Source: Trichaptum fuscoviolaceum (Eukaryota; Basidiomycota; Agaricomycetes; Hymenochaetales; Trichaptaceae). Taken from it: a stretch of DNA of 64,000 bases. The DNA is taken from NCBI GenBank assembly GCA_910574455.1, contig CAJSYZ010000002.1:211671-275670 (forward strand), given 5' to 3'. This document shows, piece after piece, positions 48,716 to 59,000 of this stretch (position 1 is the stretch's first letter; each line of letters begins with the position of its first letter). Below the pieces are notes generated by a model. The model had not been told where the DNA came from, did no database searches, and saw only the letters and a program-made list of their open reading frames with translations. The position numbers and the translations under genes were made by a program.

Positions 48716-50525
48716 TCACGCCGGTGTTAGCTGCTCTGAATCCGCGGTAGTCGATTCCTCCGTTACCGTTGATCGTGCGGTCACAGAACGAGGCTCCTCT
48801 AGATCAGGAGCTTTCTGTAGTTTCTGCTTCTTCCGGATACGCTTCTTTACCTTCACGTCTTGCGACACATCTCGCGTCCTCCACGCCTCTATGCGCGCAA
48901 TGAGCTGCCCCTCCGTCAGCTTAGCCCAGTATATCGATCCGTTCGCCATTCCGTCCACGATTTTCTGTAAATTGTTGGTACTTAAACCATCAACCAGCAG
49001 TTTGTCCAACGGCCAGCCGACTAACTCGACTCCATATCGATGGACGACTTTCGTCTCATAGTGGTTGAGATAGCGCATATCAACCTCCGCGTCCTTCGTG
49101 ATCTCGCCTGTAATCACCAAACAATCGACATGAGTGAGAATTAGAGAGCAGGAGTAGTTGCGAACATACGAAGGCTGTCTCGAAGGGTGTGACGCACATA
49201 TACGCTCAGAGCGTTGCGCTTTTCTTGACCATTAGCATATTCAGCGCGCCCTGCAATCTTCATTCCCGTGGGCACGTACAGCTTTAGCTTGGGAAAGAAA
49301 GAGAGTAAGAAAGCAAGACTCACGCCAACTTTCCACTTCGTAAAAAAACTCGGACCAGCGGAATCCAGATCCGAAATTTCGGAAAGCGCGCGCTTCTGCA
49401 CATTGCTGGCAAAATCCTGCGCACGCTTCAGATCCGCGAAAGAGCGCGTTATCTCCTTTACCAATATCGGATCGCGCTCGAGCATCTCAGCGTACGACGC
49501 AAAAGACATGGCGCGCTCTGTAAGTCGAGAATGTTCATCTTGATCTCATTCACTCTGGGATTCGAAGACGCGAGAACTGGTGCCGGGCCGCCTATATCTG
49601 CTGTATTCGGGCCGATGGGAGTCGCGGAAGTAGAGGCAAATGATGTTTCGATTGAGGAGAGAGCGGGAACGCTTGAGAAGAAGGTATTTTTGATGTCGAA
49701 AATGTCGGTCATGTCTGGTTCTGAACCCGGAGGTTCAGCTGTGGTAGCCACTAAGGGGGAGGTGGGCATGCTCAAAGCCGAAGGAGTAACTGCGGGTAGT
49801 GACGGACTACCTGTTGAAGGGAACGTGACCGGGATGATAGAAATTGCTTCAGCGTAGGCGGGAGCCTGTACCTCCGTTGCTTTGCTTTTATTCAAGGAAT
49901 GCGGAGGCTTAGCGGCTTCCTGCGAGGCTGGATTGGCTTCGGAAGAGTAACAGATGTTGGTCAGTCCTATTGAACACAAAATGGAGAATAGGCTAGCGAT
50001 GGTTGAGCACGGAGGGAGGTGGGTCAATCGCACGAGCAACTAGTCTCAGAAGAAAACGTTTTATGCTGATAGGCTTACCTTGTATGAAAAGCATAGCTTC
50101 ATTGACATCCGACCCATCCCGCGCATGCATGAGAAGCCTGAGAGCAGCAAAGAATTGCCCGACTGAGATACGACTATTCCGAACGTTAGGTGCGAGAATC
50201 CCCAGAACCTGTAAAACGGGAACATGCAAGTCGAGCATGGTAAGATATAATTACCATGCAAGCTTCCCAAATTGATAAAACATACCTTGTCAACATTGCT
50301 CAGACTTCCCACATTCTTGAACCACCCACGCATCCAGATCCGCGCATCCCGCACACCAATGACGTGCGCTTCCATATCCATATCTACCAAGTTTGCACAG
50401 GCCGGACCACCGCTTGGTTCTGGTTCATCCAAGATGTCGTGCAGCGCGTCGAAATAGACCGGGTATTCCGCATCCGAAAGAGCAGATGCGTGCAGGAAGA
50501 AAGGACGTTGGTTCTGAGTGGCCAT
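48716..50525 (-). CDS. EH-like module protein, tandem copy 2, with one frame break
   Basis: Exon equivalents: 50525-50286, 50208-50079 (again 130 nt), 49936-49324, 49287-49170 and 49107-48716, all in the same phases as copy 1. It carries F-F-L-H-A-S-A-L-S-D-A-E-Y, RISVGQFFAALRLLMHARDG, N-T-F-F-S-S-V-P-A-L-S-S-I-E-T, VPTGMKIAGRAEY and V-V-H-R-Y-G-V-E-L-V-G-W-P-L. Within exon 3, around 49510-49520, one base is missing relative to copy 1 (after N-I-L-D-L-Q), which shifts the frame before S-F-A-S-Y-A-E-M-L-E-R-D-P. The rest downstream is open and conserved, so this is a very young pseudogene or a single-base assembly error. Confidence 0.68.
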
Positions 50526-51620
50526 TCGAGCCGACGCTTCGGCGGACCGCGGAGGTGCTGCAAAACGTTCTGGTTGAGTTTTCTGAAAAGAGGTATCAGA
50601 AGGCCGGAAGAGCTATGTCAAAGGAAGGACGCGGATGACAAGAATTTGCCGTGCAAAATCTGTAGATGATGGTCGTGTCAAGGTGCATGCGCGTGCATGC
50701 GCTTGACCAAAGTAGGGAGTGCCAGTGTATGGTCGTGTTTGCATGCCAGTGTCGTGGGAGATTACTATGCGTACTACTTAGTACGTGCACGACCATGATG
50801 ATCATGATGCAGTGCTACATATAGTACGGAATAGCCCGTACTTCTGTGTATGCACAGGAAGGAATGATAGATAAGTAATAGAGCGTGGATTGATAATTAA
50901 TAACGCCCTGAGGGCCAGCTAGTTGCTGGCAAAACCCAAACACCCTCAGGGCGTTAACTAACGGAATGAGTCTCAGACTGAAATCTCACTGCCCACTCTC
51001 AAAGAATTTTTGCTTCATACAGATGACACAGAGATATACTATATTGTCGACTGTCTTTCCACAATCCTAATGTTTCCAGTCTTTCGTAGCTCACTGCACT
51101 GGCTCAGGAGTCAGGAGAGATACTATGCTATGACTTTGCTAGAATCTTTTGCCGGATGCTCCTTCATGGATCAAGAACAAGGTACTCGAAGCTAGAGTAT
51201 ATACAACTAAAATTCAAAGAACAGACAATCAATAGTAGAGTCGAGGATATCATCGTCACCGACATCCTCGAGCTTCTCCCAACTACTATTCAGGAAGTCC
51301 CTAAGCAATGGCTGACAAAACATTTTTTCTGCAAAGCCTCTAACGACCGCTTTCTGAACCTGAGCGTCCGAGCATCTCGTATACGGCCCTCGCAATCCAT
51401 CTCATCATCATCGCATCGCAATCCACCTCTTTTACCTACCATATGAACCACAAGCACAGACGCGAGTGCTGCTTCTGGGGTCTGTACCGATGTCGCCGAG
51501 AACAAGGACGGTGTCTGCTCAAGGGTGTCCGAACTTCCCCCACTTCCTGAAGGCATATTCTCGCAGACAGATCTCAGCGGCGCAAGTGACTTGGTCAAAG
51601 ACGGTGCAACAGAAGCCTCG
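50526..51620. other. Intergenic flank of the retrotransposon
   Basis: Contains the hairpin at 50901-50956 and short GTGCATGC-type palindromes near 50680-50760. A modest open frame (51525-51620) runs into the LTR by chance. The five bases before the LTR (CCTCG) do not match those after the distal LTR (GTTTG). Confidence 0.4.
50901..50956. repeat. 56-bp nested hairpin
   Basis: Outer arms TAACGCCCTGAGGG (50901-50914) and CCCTCAGGGCGTTA (50943-50956) are perfect 14-bp reverse complements. Inside, GCCAGC (50914-50919) pairs with GCTGGC (50925-50930). AT-rich flanks. Confidence 0.8.
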
Positions 51621-51953
51621 TGTTACGCATCAAGCTGCTTACCCTTGTTTACACATTGTTTATGTTCCCCCTCATCTTTCTTTCTCACCCTTTCTACCTG
51701 CATGTGCGTACACACATTGCATCATTCTTTCATCATTGACTCCACACTCCGATGGCTCCACTTGCTCCACCTTCACTCCGAGAGCCCCAGGACCTTCCAC
51801 TCCGATGATACATCATTCTACTCCACTCTACTCCACCTATGCTCCGATCTAACATCATCCTCCATTAATTAGAGCCACTATGACGGACTCACTCCACTTC
51901 TGACCCGCGATGATGTAGTTTCATTCCTTGCTCCACTCTATTGTTCTCTGTAG

Positions 51954-51960
51954 TATATAA
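51954..51960 (+). promoter_or_regulatory. TATA box of the LTR promoter
   Basis: TATATAA about 39 bp upstream of the predicted RNA 5' end (51993), which is the base inferred from the self-primer match. Confidence 0.6.
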
Positions 51961-51992
51961 GGCCATGTACATAGCGCCCCAGGATGACACTT

Positions 51993-52003
51993 AAGTCAAT
52001 CCT
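51993..52003 (+). promoter_or_regulatory. Predicted RNA 5' end / self-primer segment
   Basis: AAGTCAATCCT is an exact 11-nt reverse complement of AGGATTGACTT at 52173-52183, just behind the LTR. In Tf1/sushi elements the first 11 nt of the RNA anneal to the primer-binding site and prime minus-strand synthesis. The match length is the same here. Confidence 0.65.
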
Positions 52004-52172
52004 CCTATAGTCTTTTACAATCACGTACCAAAGACTCTGTTCACCCACGACTTCCGGTATAGAGACCCTCACAAAGCGGACCCTCTATACTGTACTTGCT
52101 ACTTCACCCAACAACGCTTTGGTCACTTATCATTTCCGTGATAAGTCCATCGAAGCCGTGAACGTAACAATT

Positions 52173-52183
52173 AGGATTGACTT
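52173..52183 (+). other. Primer-binding site (self-priming type)
   Basis: AGGATTGACTT, three bases after the 5' LTR end. There is no TGG-type tRNA primer site here. The complement lies in the LTR at 51993-52003. Confidence 0.65.
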
Positions 52184-52750
52184 CTTTCTCATCTGAGATC
52201 GATCTCAACTCCGAAACACCCCCCTCTACGCTCTACCACATTCTACAGCAGAATAAATCGGTACACCCTACGCATTCCAATCCGGAATACTGACGGTTAA
52301 GTATTACAACTGGCCCTTGTCTACTAACTATCAAATAGGAACGAAAGGAATACGAACGACAGTACGATCGAATACACCAAGCATACACTGTTATACTTGG
52401 AAGGAAGCGACAGACAAGTAATCGCAGAAATTAAGCAGGTTCACGACAGAATTTACGGTCCTTGTTACGCGTTTGGTTGGTGATAGCGTGAAGCAGAGGA
52501 TCGCGACCCATTCAAGCAGCTTAGCCACGTCCAACGTAACTTGAAGAGAAGAAGGAAGCAGGGGAAAGGTCTCATCCACCACAGAAACTGCAACAGCCGG
52601 AAGACAAGCATACCCTCACTCGTCGACGACAGCAATACACGGTGAACATCGAAACAGATTATCCAGCGAACCTAGGAAGACAGAAAGGACAAGGTATCCG
52701 AAGACGTTAATATCACTCACGCATACTCTTGTAGCTCAAAGGGTTGATAA

Positions 52751-53380
52751 CCCGAGGAAGTGCCCAACCTGAGGATTACTATACTACTCGCCGATCGCAC
52801 GGAACTACCGTTGGCAGGCGTACTAAGGATCAACATCCTTAACCCCGTCTCCATCTACGACTTACAACCCACTTCATACCAATCCGACACACCCCCTCAT
52901 AACCCCTCCGAACTTGACGAAAGCAGGACAGACCCACAGGACTATTCCGAGTACGAACATCGAACACAAGAAGATAACGAAAGCCTCTACGATCAACTTG
53001 TACCCCCTCGATTAGAACCCACTGTTACTCAGGAAACCTACGCATACTCCGCCGAGGAAGGAACAGATTTCGAGAACCCAACCCACCATTGGAACGAAGT
53101 ATCTGAGCACAACAGATTACTACCTCCCGTGACGCCGAATCACTCCAACCCTCCGATCACTACACCCCCAAGCGTAGAACAAGCCCTACGTCCCTTCCCT
53201 CAACTTCGAACGTCCGAACGAACTCCCACACCCGCTCCAGGACCTTCCAGAACTTTAGGAAACCTCAGACAAACTTTCCAAAGGACAGGAAGACGACTCA
53301 GGAATACATTACAACAACCAATTAATCAATCTGGCGCATCAAGCTCCCGCTCCCGCCCCCAACTTCGACCAACTAATTGA
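52751..53380 (+). CDS. Leader open frame A (no ATG)
   Basis: An open frame of 209 codons between a TAA at 52748 and the stop at 53378, containing no methionine codon. Predicted content is Pro/Thr/Asn/Glu-rich and ends in a basic R/Q-rich segment. It overlaps frame B by ~120 nt, with B in the +1 frame. It is not known whether it is translated; the absence of ATG argues against ordinary initiation. No domain recognised. Confidence 0.4.
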   Translation, partial: PEEVPNLRITILLADRTELPLAGVLRINILNPVSIYDLQPTSYQSDTPPHNPSELDESRTDPQDYSEYEHRTQEDNESLYDQLVPPRLEPTVTQETYAYSAEEGTDFENPTHHWNEVSEHNRLLPPVTPNHSNPPITTPPSVEQALRPFPQLRTSERTPTPAPGPSRTLGNLRQTFQRTGRRLRNTLQQPINQSGASSSRSRPQLRPTN

Positions 53381-53858
53381 AGACAACTATCAGCACCTTG
53401 TCAACAGTGCATTAGTTCATCCGATTCAACAGAACTCCAAATACGACCTACAATACCTCCAACTCCGTCTACACTCTATACGACACGACCCCATTAATTG
53501 GATCTACCGACACGGCATCTTTTGGTTCGAAGGAAAGCCATACATTCCCGATTGTTACCTTCGCAAAGGCCTTATTGGAATCTGCCACACCAAAGTTGAC
53601 AACGCCATTGATCATTTCTCCGAAAGAGAAACCCTCTTGAACCTCACATCAATCGTTTATTGGCCCGGACAACCCCAGGACGTTGCAACCGAAATACGGA
53701 AGTGTATTTGTTACCTACTACACTCTGAACCACCCACCCGAGTTGCCAGCCCACCTCTCGAAGCATCCATCCGATCCATTACTCCACCCCCTGTTGAACC
53801 CGAAGAAGGAAGCCGAACCGTTACTCCGACTCCCCCAGCAAACGAAGACACCAACTGA
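53259..53858 (+). CDS. Leader open frame B with integrase-type zinc-finger signature (no ATG)
   Basis: 200 codons, no methionine. Its middle reads D-P-I-N-W-I-Y-R-H-G-I-F-W-F-E-G-K-P-Y-I-P, a region with two histidines (C-H-T-K-V-D-N-A-I-D-H), I-V-Y-W-P-G-Q-P-Q-D-V and I-R-K-C-I-C-Y. This parallels the H2C2 finger of the element's own integrase (L-V-H-F-R-N-K-I-Y-V-P, H-H-D-L-P-T-R-N-H, Y-Y-W-P-R-M, G-C-A-I-C). The last pair is C-x-C and not C-x2-C, so metal binding is doubtful. The frame ends at TGA 53856; the same frame meets a TAA at 53871 and is then open into gag. Confidence 0.5.
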   Translation, partial: ETSDKLSKGQEDDSGIHYNNQLINLAHQAPAPAPNFDQLIEDNYQHLVNSALVHPIQQNSKYDLQYLQLRLHSIRHDPINWIYRHGIFWFEGKPYIPDCYLRKGLIGICHTKVDNAIDHFSERETLLNLTSIVYWPGQPQDVATEIRKCICYLLHSEPPTRVASPPLEASIRSITPPPVEPEEGSRTVTPTPPANEDTN

Positions 53859-53873
53859 ATTAAATTTCAGTAA

Positions 53874-54869
53874 CTCGTTAAACTGGCGCCAAAAGACAGA
53901 CCACCAGTCCCAGGAAAATACGTACCCATAGCAGCACAAGTACCCGTTGGAGTTACCCGCCCAGAAAACGCCGAATTTGACCCAGTAAACCGAGCCTGGT
54001 ACAGACTTGACAAATCCAGAAGAAAAGTCTACCTTCATTTCCACTCAGGACACGACACTTGGAGAGCAATCTCGCATACAATCAAGAACCCAACCACATA
54101 CTACAAACAGGTTAATACTTGGTACGCAGGAATCGAACCCAGTCAGGAAGAAATCGACCAGATACTTGCAAGAACATCGAGAACAGGCAGTCGACTTAAC
54201 TCACCCAGAGTTGTTTCTTCTCGACTCGCATCACCCGCTCCTTCACAACACTCGCCATTAACCACTACTCAACCAGAAGCACCACCAGCTAAAACCGAAG
54301 CACCACCCGCTGAATCGACAGCACTACCCTCATTATCTTACGCAGCAGCTGCAGCACCTAAAGCTGAACAAACCTCCCCACTCCTCACATTCACCCAACC
54401 GAAGGCTGAAACGCCCGCTCCTGTTTCTGAACTCGAATCCGAAGAACCAGAACTTGTAGGACAATTCGAAGGACTCCGCATCGACACCAGATTTGAAGAA
54501 GGCGCAACTTGGATACCCACTTGGACTCCACTTCCCAAGAACTACACTTCGCAGGAGACACAAACTATCCTTACTCTCGAGCAACTAGAGAAAGAGGAAG
54601 CTGAACTCAGAAGACGCAGACGAGAATCTGAAGCAGAAACTTCAGACGAATCAGAAGAAGACTCAGAAGCCGAGGACACGGCACACACCGCCGAAGGATC
54701 TGCACACTCAGCCGCAGGATCTACATCGGTTAACGCCAACAATAGCAACCGAAGCTCACCTGTACCCGTAATTCTGGAAAACAACGAACACCCCGATCAG
54801 GAAAACCTTCCACAGCCACCCCCACCCCCACCATCACCTACACCCCCAGGAACCCCAGTGGTAGTCGAA
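53874..54869 (+). CDS. Leader open frame C, in frame with gag (no ATG)
   Basis: 332 codons with no methionine, continuous with the gag frame. It includes W-Y-R-L-D-K-S-R-R-K-V-Y-L-H-F, a Pro/Ala/Thr-rich stretch, an acidic/basic segment (EKEEAELRRRRRESEAE) and a proline run just before the gag ATG. If initiated without ATG it would give gag a large N-terminal extension. An A-C-rich composition cannot explain both the lack of stops and the lack of ATG. Confidence 0.4.
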
Positions 54870-56012
54870 ATGGCCGAACAAGCAGACCATCAACCGCGAG
54901 GCACCGGAGCAAACAAACCTTTTAACTTTACCGGCAAACGAAGCGAAGCTAGCCGATGGCTTAGCCTTGTTGAAAACTACTTGGCACTCAATGATTTGGA
55001 CTATGCAACCGATCAACGCAAAATACGATTTGCACTCTCCTTTTGCACTGAAGGACCTGCTGCAATCTTTGCAAAGAACGTTAAAGACGAACAAGACGTT
55101 GCACAATGGGTCATGACTTGGCAACAATTCGTGGACAAATTCAAGTCACATTTCATCTCAACTGATTACATCGCCGACGCATTCAAGGAACTCTCTAGCC
55201 TCAAGCAAGCACCTACGGACAAAATCGATGATTACATTCATAACTTCCAGCGACTCGCACGTGAAGCAAACATTACCGACTTCACAGTACTCTTTTCCAT
55301 GTTCAAGAATGGATTACTGCGACATACGCGAACCGCACTACTTCAGAAGGATATCCCAGTTCCAGACAATGGAATAAAGATAATGGCACCATACTACGAA
55401 GCAGCCAGGAAGATAGGAAAATCATACGAAGAGATCTATCAGGACAACCGCCCGTTCAATCGACTCCGCAACCGTTATGGACAATCTTCATATAATCGAC
55501 CTCGATTCAACAAATTTCGCAGACGACGACTCAACGAAATGGACATAGATTCTGAACCCGAATCAGACCAACCCGAGGAACCAGAAAATTTGGAAGAATC
55601 ATTCAAGCTCTACGCGATGTACTTCAACAAGCTTACGCCCGAGGAAAAGAAGAAAGCGCAAGCAGATGGACTCTGTTTCTACTGCAAGAAGGCAGGACAT
55701 TTTGCAAACAAATGCCCTTCGCGTCCCGCACGCACCTCGAGGTTCCGAAGCTCAGGAAAATCCCCAAGGAAATTCCAGAACAACTTCAGACGAAACAATG
55801 GACGATTCAAGAAGCGAAACATCAACTCGATGGAACTTGACGAAGAACCCGATGACCCGGACGATTTGATTGCTGAACGCGCAATCCAGATCCATGAAAT
55901 GATGACAGACCTCAATGGACAGGAACAGGAAGCATTGTTCAACATGCTAGACGAAATGCCCGATCCCAATGATGACAACGACGATTTTGACGATGATGAT
56001 GGAAATTTTTGA
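54870..56012 (+). CDS. gag: Gag (capsid plus nucleocapsid)
   Basis: 380 residues from the first ATG of the predicted RNA (54870) to TGA 56010-56012. It packages the element RNA in virus-like particles. The capsid part carries the Ty3-type gag pattern (A-S-R-W-L-S-L-V-E-N-Y-L, W-V-M-T-W-Q-Q-F-V-D-K-F, L-K-Q-A-P-T-D-K-I-D-D-Y-I-H-N-F). The nucleocapsid has one CCHC zinc knuckle C-x2-C-x4-H-x4-C (CFYCKKAGHFANKC, near residue 270) followed by an Arg-rich segment and an acidic tail. The stop lies directly after a -1 slip heptamer, so pol is expected as a Gag-Pol fusion. Confidence 0.9.
   Translation: MAEQADHQPRGTGANKPFNFTGKRSEASRWLSLVENYLALNDLDYATDQRKIRFALSFCTEGPAAIFAKNVKDEQDVAQWVMTWQQFVDKFKSHFISTDYIADAFKELSSLKQAPTDKIDDYIHNFQRLAREANITDFTVLFSMFKNGLLRHTRTALLQKDIPVPDNGIKIMAPYYEAARKIGKSYEEIYQDNRPFNRLRNRYGQSSYNRPRFNKFRRRRLNEMDIDSEPESDQPEEPENLEESFKLYAMYFNKLTPEEKKKAQADGLCFYCKKAGHFANKCPSRPARTSRFRSSGKSPRKFQNNFRRNNGRFKKRNINSMELDEEPDDPDDLIAERAIQIHEMMTDLNGQEQEALFNMLDEMPDPNDDNDDFDDDDGNF
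56003..56009 (+). promoter_or_regulatory. -1 ribosomal frameshift site, A AAT TTT
   Basis: In the gag frame the codons are GGA AAT TTT TGA. The heptamer AAATTTT has the X-XXY-YYZ form and sits immediately before the gag stop. Slipping back one base opens the pol frame (TTT TTG ATC AAC). Confidence 0.75.
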
Positions 56013-59000
56013 TCAACTCCGAGTTGGTTAATCCGATTCAACTCAACACCATCACTATCAACGGAAACACTCGCTCTTTTCGCATACCTATCACGGTACT
56101 CATTAACGGACAACCTCACACACTCTCAGCTCTACTCGACACCGGAGCACAACTCAATTTCATCAACTCAAAACTAGCCAACAAACTCAAACTAAAAACG
56201 CAGAAAATCGACAAACCCATACTAGTCAGTAACGCCGATGGTACACTCAACACAGAAGGCAGTGTCACCAAACGAACTCGAATCCACATCACACACCCCC
56301 ACACTCTTTCACCACATTTCTACCTCACTCATATCCCAAAGGACGACGTTATACTAGGTCTACCTTGGTTTAAACAAGCTAAACCAAAGATAGACTGGGG
56401 AAACGACGCAATCACCATAAACAAAATTACGATTTCAACCCGAATGGAACAAGAAAAACAACAGAAACTACCACCACCAGAAAAACTCGACATCCCAAAG
56501 GAATATATGCCCTATGCCAACATTTTCTCCGAAAAAGAAATCCAAACATATCCACCAGCACGACCTTATGATCACGAAATCAAGACGAAACCCTCATTCA
56601 TACCAAAAATCTTCAAAACCTACAATACTCCGTACCACCAAAGACCCATACTCCGTGACCTTATTAATGACCTACTCAAGAAAGGATTCATTAAACCCTC
56701 CGCATCACCAATGGCCTCACCATTATTCTTCATCAGCAAGAAAGATGGAACCCTCCGACCGATTCAGGATTATCGATATCTAAACGAGCATACAATCCGC
56801 GATGGATTTCCGATACCGAACACCCAGACACTATTGAATCAACTCCAAGGATCCAAATACTTCACCACCCTCGATATTCGACAAGGATACCACAACATTC
56901 GAATCAAGGAAGAAGACCAATGGAAAGCCGCATTCAACTGCGAAGAAGGACACTTTCAACCAACAGTTATGTTCTTTGGCCTATGCAATTCACCCGCCAC
57001 CTTTCAACGTTTCATGAATGATATACTTGCGAAGCAAATCCGCGAAAACAAGTGTATTGTTTACATGGACGACATTATGATCCATGCCGCCACTATGCAA
57101 CAACTTATCTCGAATACCCTCGAAGTTTTCGACGTCCTCAAGAAACACAAGCTATATCTCAAACCTGCCAAATGCCGATTCCACCAGACCGAAGTCCCAT
57201 TCCTAGGATACATTATCTCCGAGTCACAGATCAAGACTGACCCGACGAAGATACAAGGAATAGTTGACTGGCCGACACCAAAGAATCTACGAGACATACG
57301 ATCATTTACAGGATTTACGAACTTCTACAGGCGATTCATCCCCCATTATGCCACCATATGCCGACCCCTCGATCAACTAAAACGCAAAAACATACCATTC
57401 GTTTGGACCGACCGACAACAACATGCCTTTCAAACACTCAAGGACTTATTCTCGAAACAACCACTCCTTATGCAACCCGACCCGAACAAGCCATTCTACC
57501 TCGAAACCGACGCTTCAGCCGTAGCTACTGGTGCAGTACTACGACAACTCGACAAGGATAATCAATTACGACCAATTGGATACATCTCCCAAGCACTTAA
57601 TCCAACGCAACGAAACTGGCAAATATACGACAGGGAACTATTTGCTATAATCCGCGCACTCCAGACATGGCGACACTATCTATTAGGCAGCCCACACGTT
57701 ATCACAGTACATTGTGATCACAAGAACCTAACCTATTGGCGACAACCACAACGATTAACCCCTCGACAAGCCCGATGGCAGAATGAACTTTCACGTTACC
57801 CCCTCCAAATCCAAGCAGTCCCCGGAAAACACATGATTCAATCTGATGCCCTTTCCCGGAGACCCGACCAATTTAAAACGGAAGGAGAACTCAACAACGA
57901 AGTTACACTTCTACCAGAAAAGGTTTTCATTCAAGAGATGGAAATACTCGAAGCCGAAATAGAAGAACAGGACAATGATGATCGAAACACCATTGACATT
58001 GACGAACTTCATGACAAGATTCGACTTGAAACAGGCGACATTCAGAAAGCAATGACACTCATTCAGAAAGAACTCCCCCTCACGAAACCAAAGATGACCG
58101 ACTTCTCAATCAAGGATAACCTTGTACACTTTAGGAACAAGATCTATGTTCCGAAGAACAAGGAAATCATGAGAAGCATCTTACGACTTCATCATGACCT
58201 CCCCACGCGAAATCACCCAGGAATAGCAAACACGATGGAACAGATTCGACGCACCTACTACTGGCCCCGCATGCAGCAGTTCATCTCGAAATATGTGCAA
58301 GGATGCGCAATTTGCCAACAGATGAAGATAAATCACCATCCACTCGTACCTCCGCTCAGCCCGATCATCGCAGACAAAGACACATACCCCTTTGCTACAG
58401 TCAATATTGATTTCATTACCGACCTACCGGAATCAAATGGCTACGACAGCATATGTGTTATTGTGGATCACGATTGCACCAAAGCAATAGTACTCACCCC
58501 ATGCAACAAGACAATCACCGCACTCGATACCGCACAACTCTACATCGACAATGTCTACAAACGATTTGGATTACCCAGGAAAATAATCTCAGATCGTGGA
58601 CCCCAATTTGCATCGACACTATTCAGACAGCTATGCCGCTTACTGCACATCAAGCAGGCTATGTCTACAGCATATCACCCACAAACTGATGGACAAGCAG
58701 AACGAACGAACCAGGAGATCGAAGCATACTTCCGAATTTACGCAGCAAACCACCCCCAACATTGGTCACGATACATACCAATGATGGAATTCACTCACAA
58801 CAATCGCAAGCATTCCACCACAGAGCAGACCCCTTTCCGATTACTCATGGGATACGACCTAACATCATTTCCTACGGAAAAATCCGAGATCGACAGTAAC
58901 ATCCCCACACTCCAAACTCGCTTAATCAAGATATTGGAACTCCGAACCGAAGCCGAAGCAGCTCTAACTCTCGCACAAGAATTCCAGCGTGAGACACAGG

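Larger units (their letters stand above)
51621..52169 (+). repeat. 5' LTR
   Basis: Starts TGTTACGC, ends CGTAACA, a 7-bp inverted terminal match TGTTACG/CGTAACA. 549 bp, nearly identical to 62003-62551. Confidence 0.95.
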
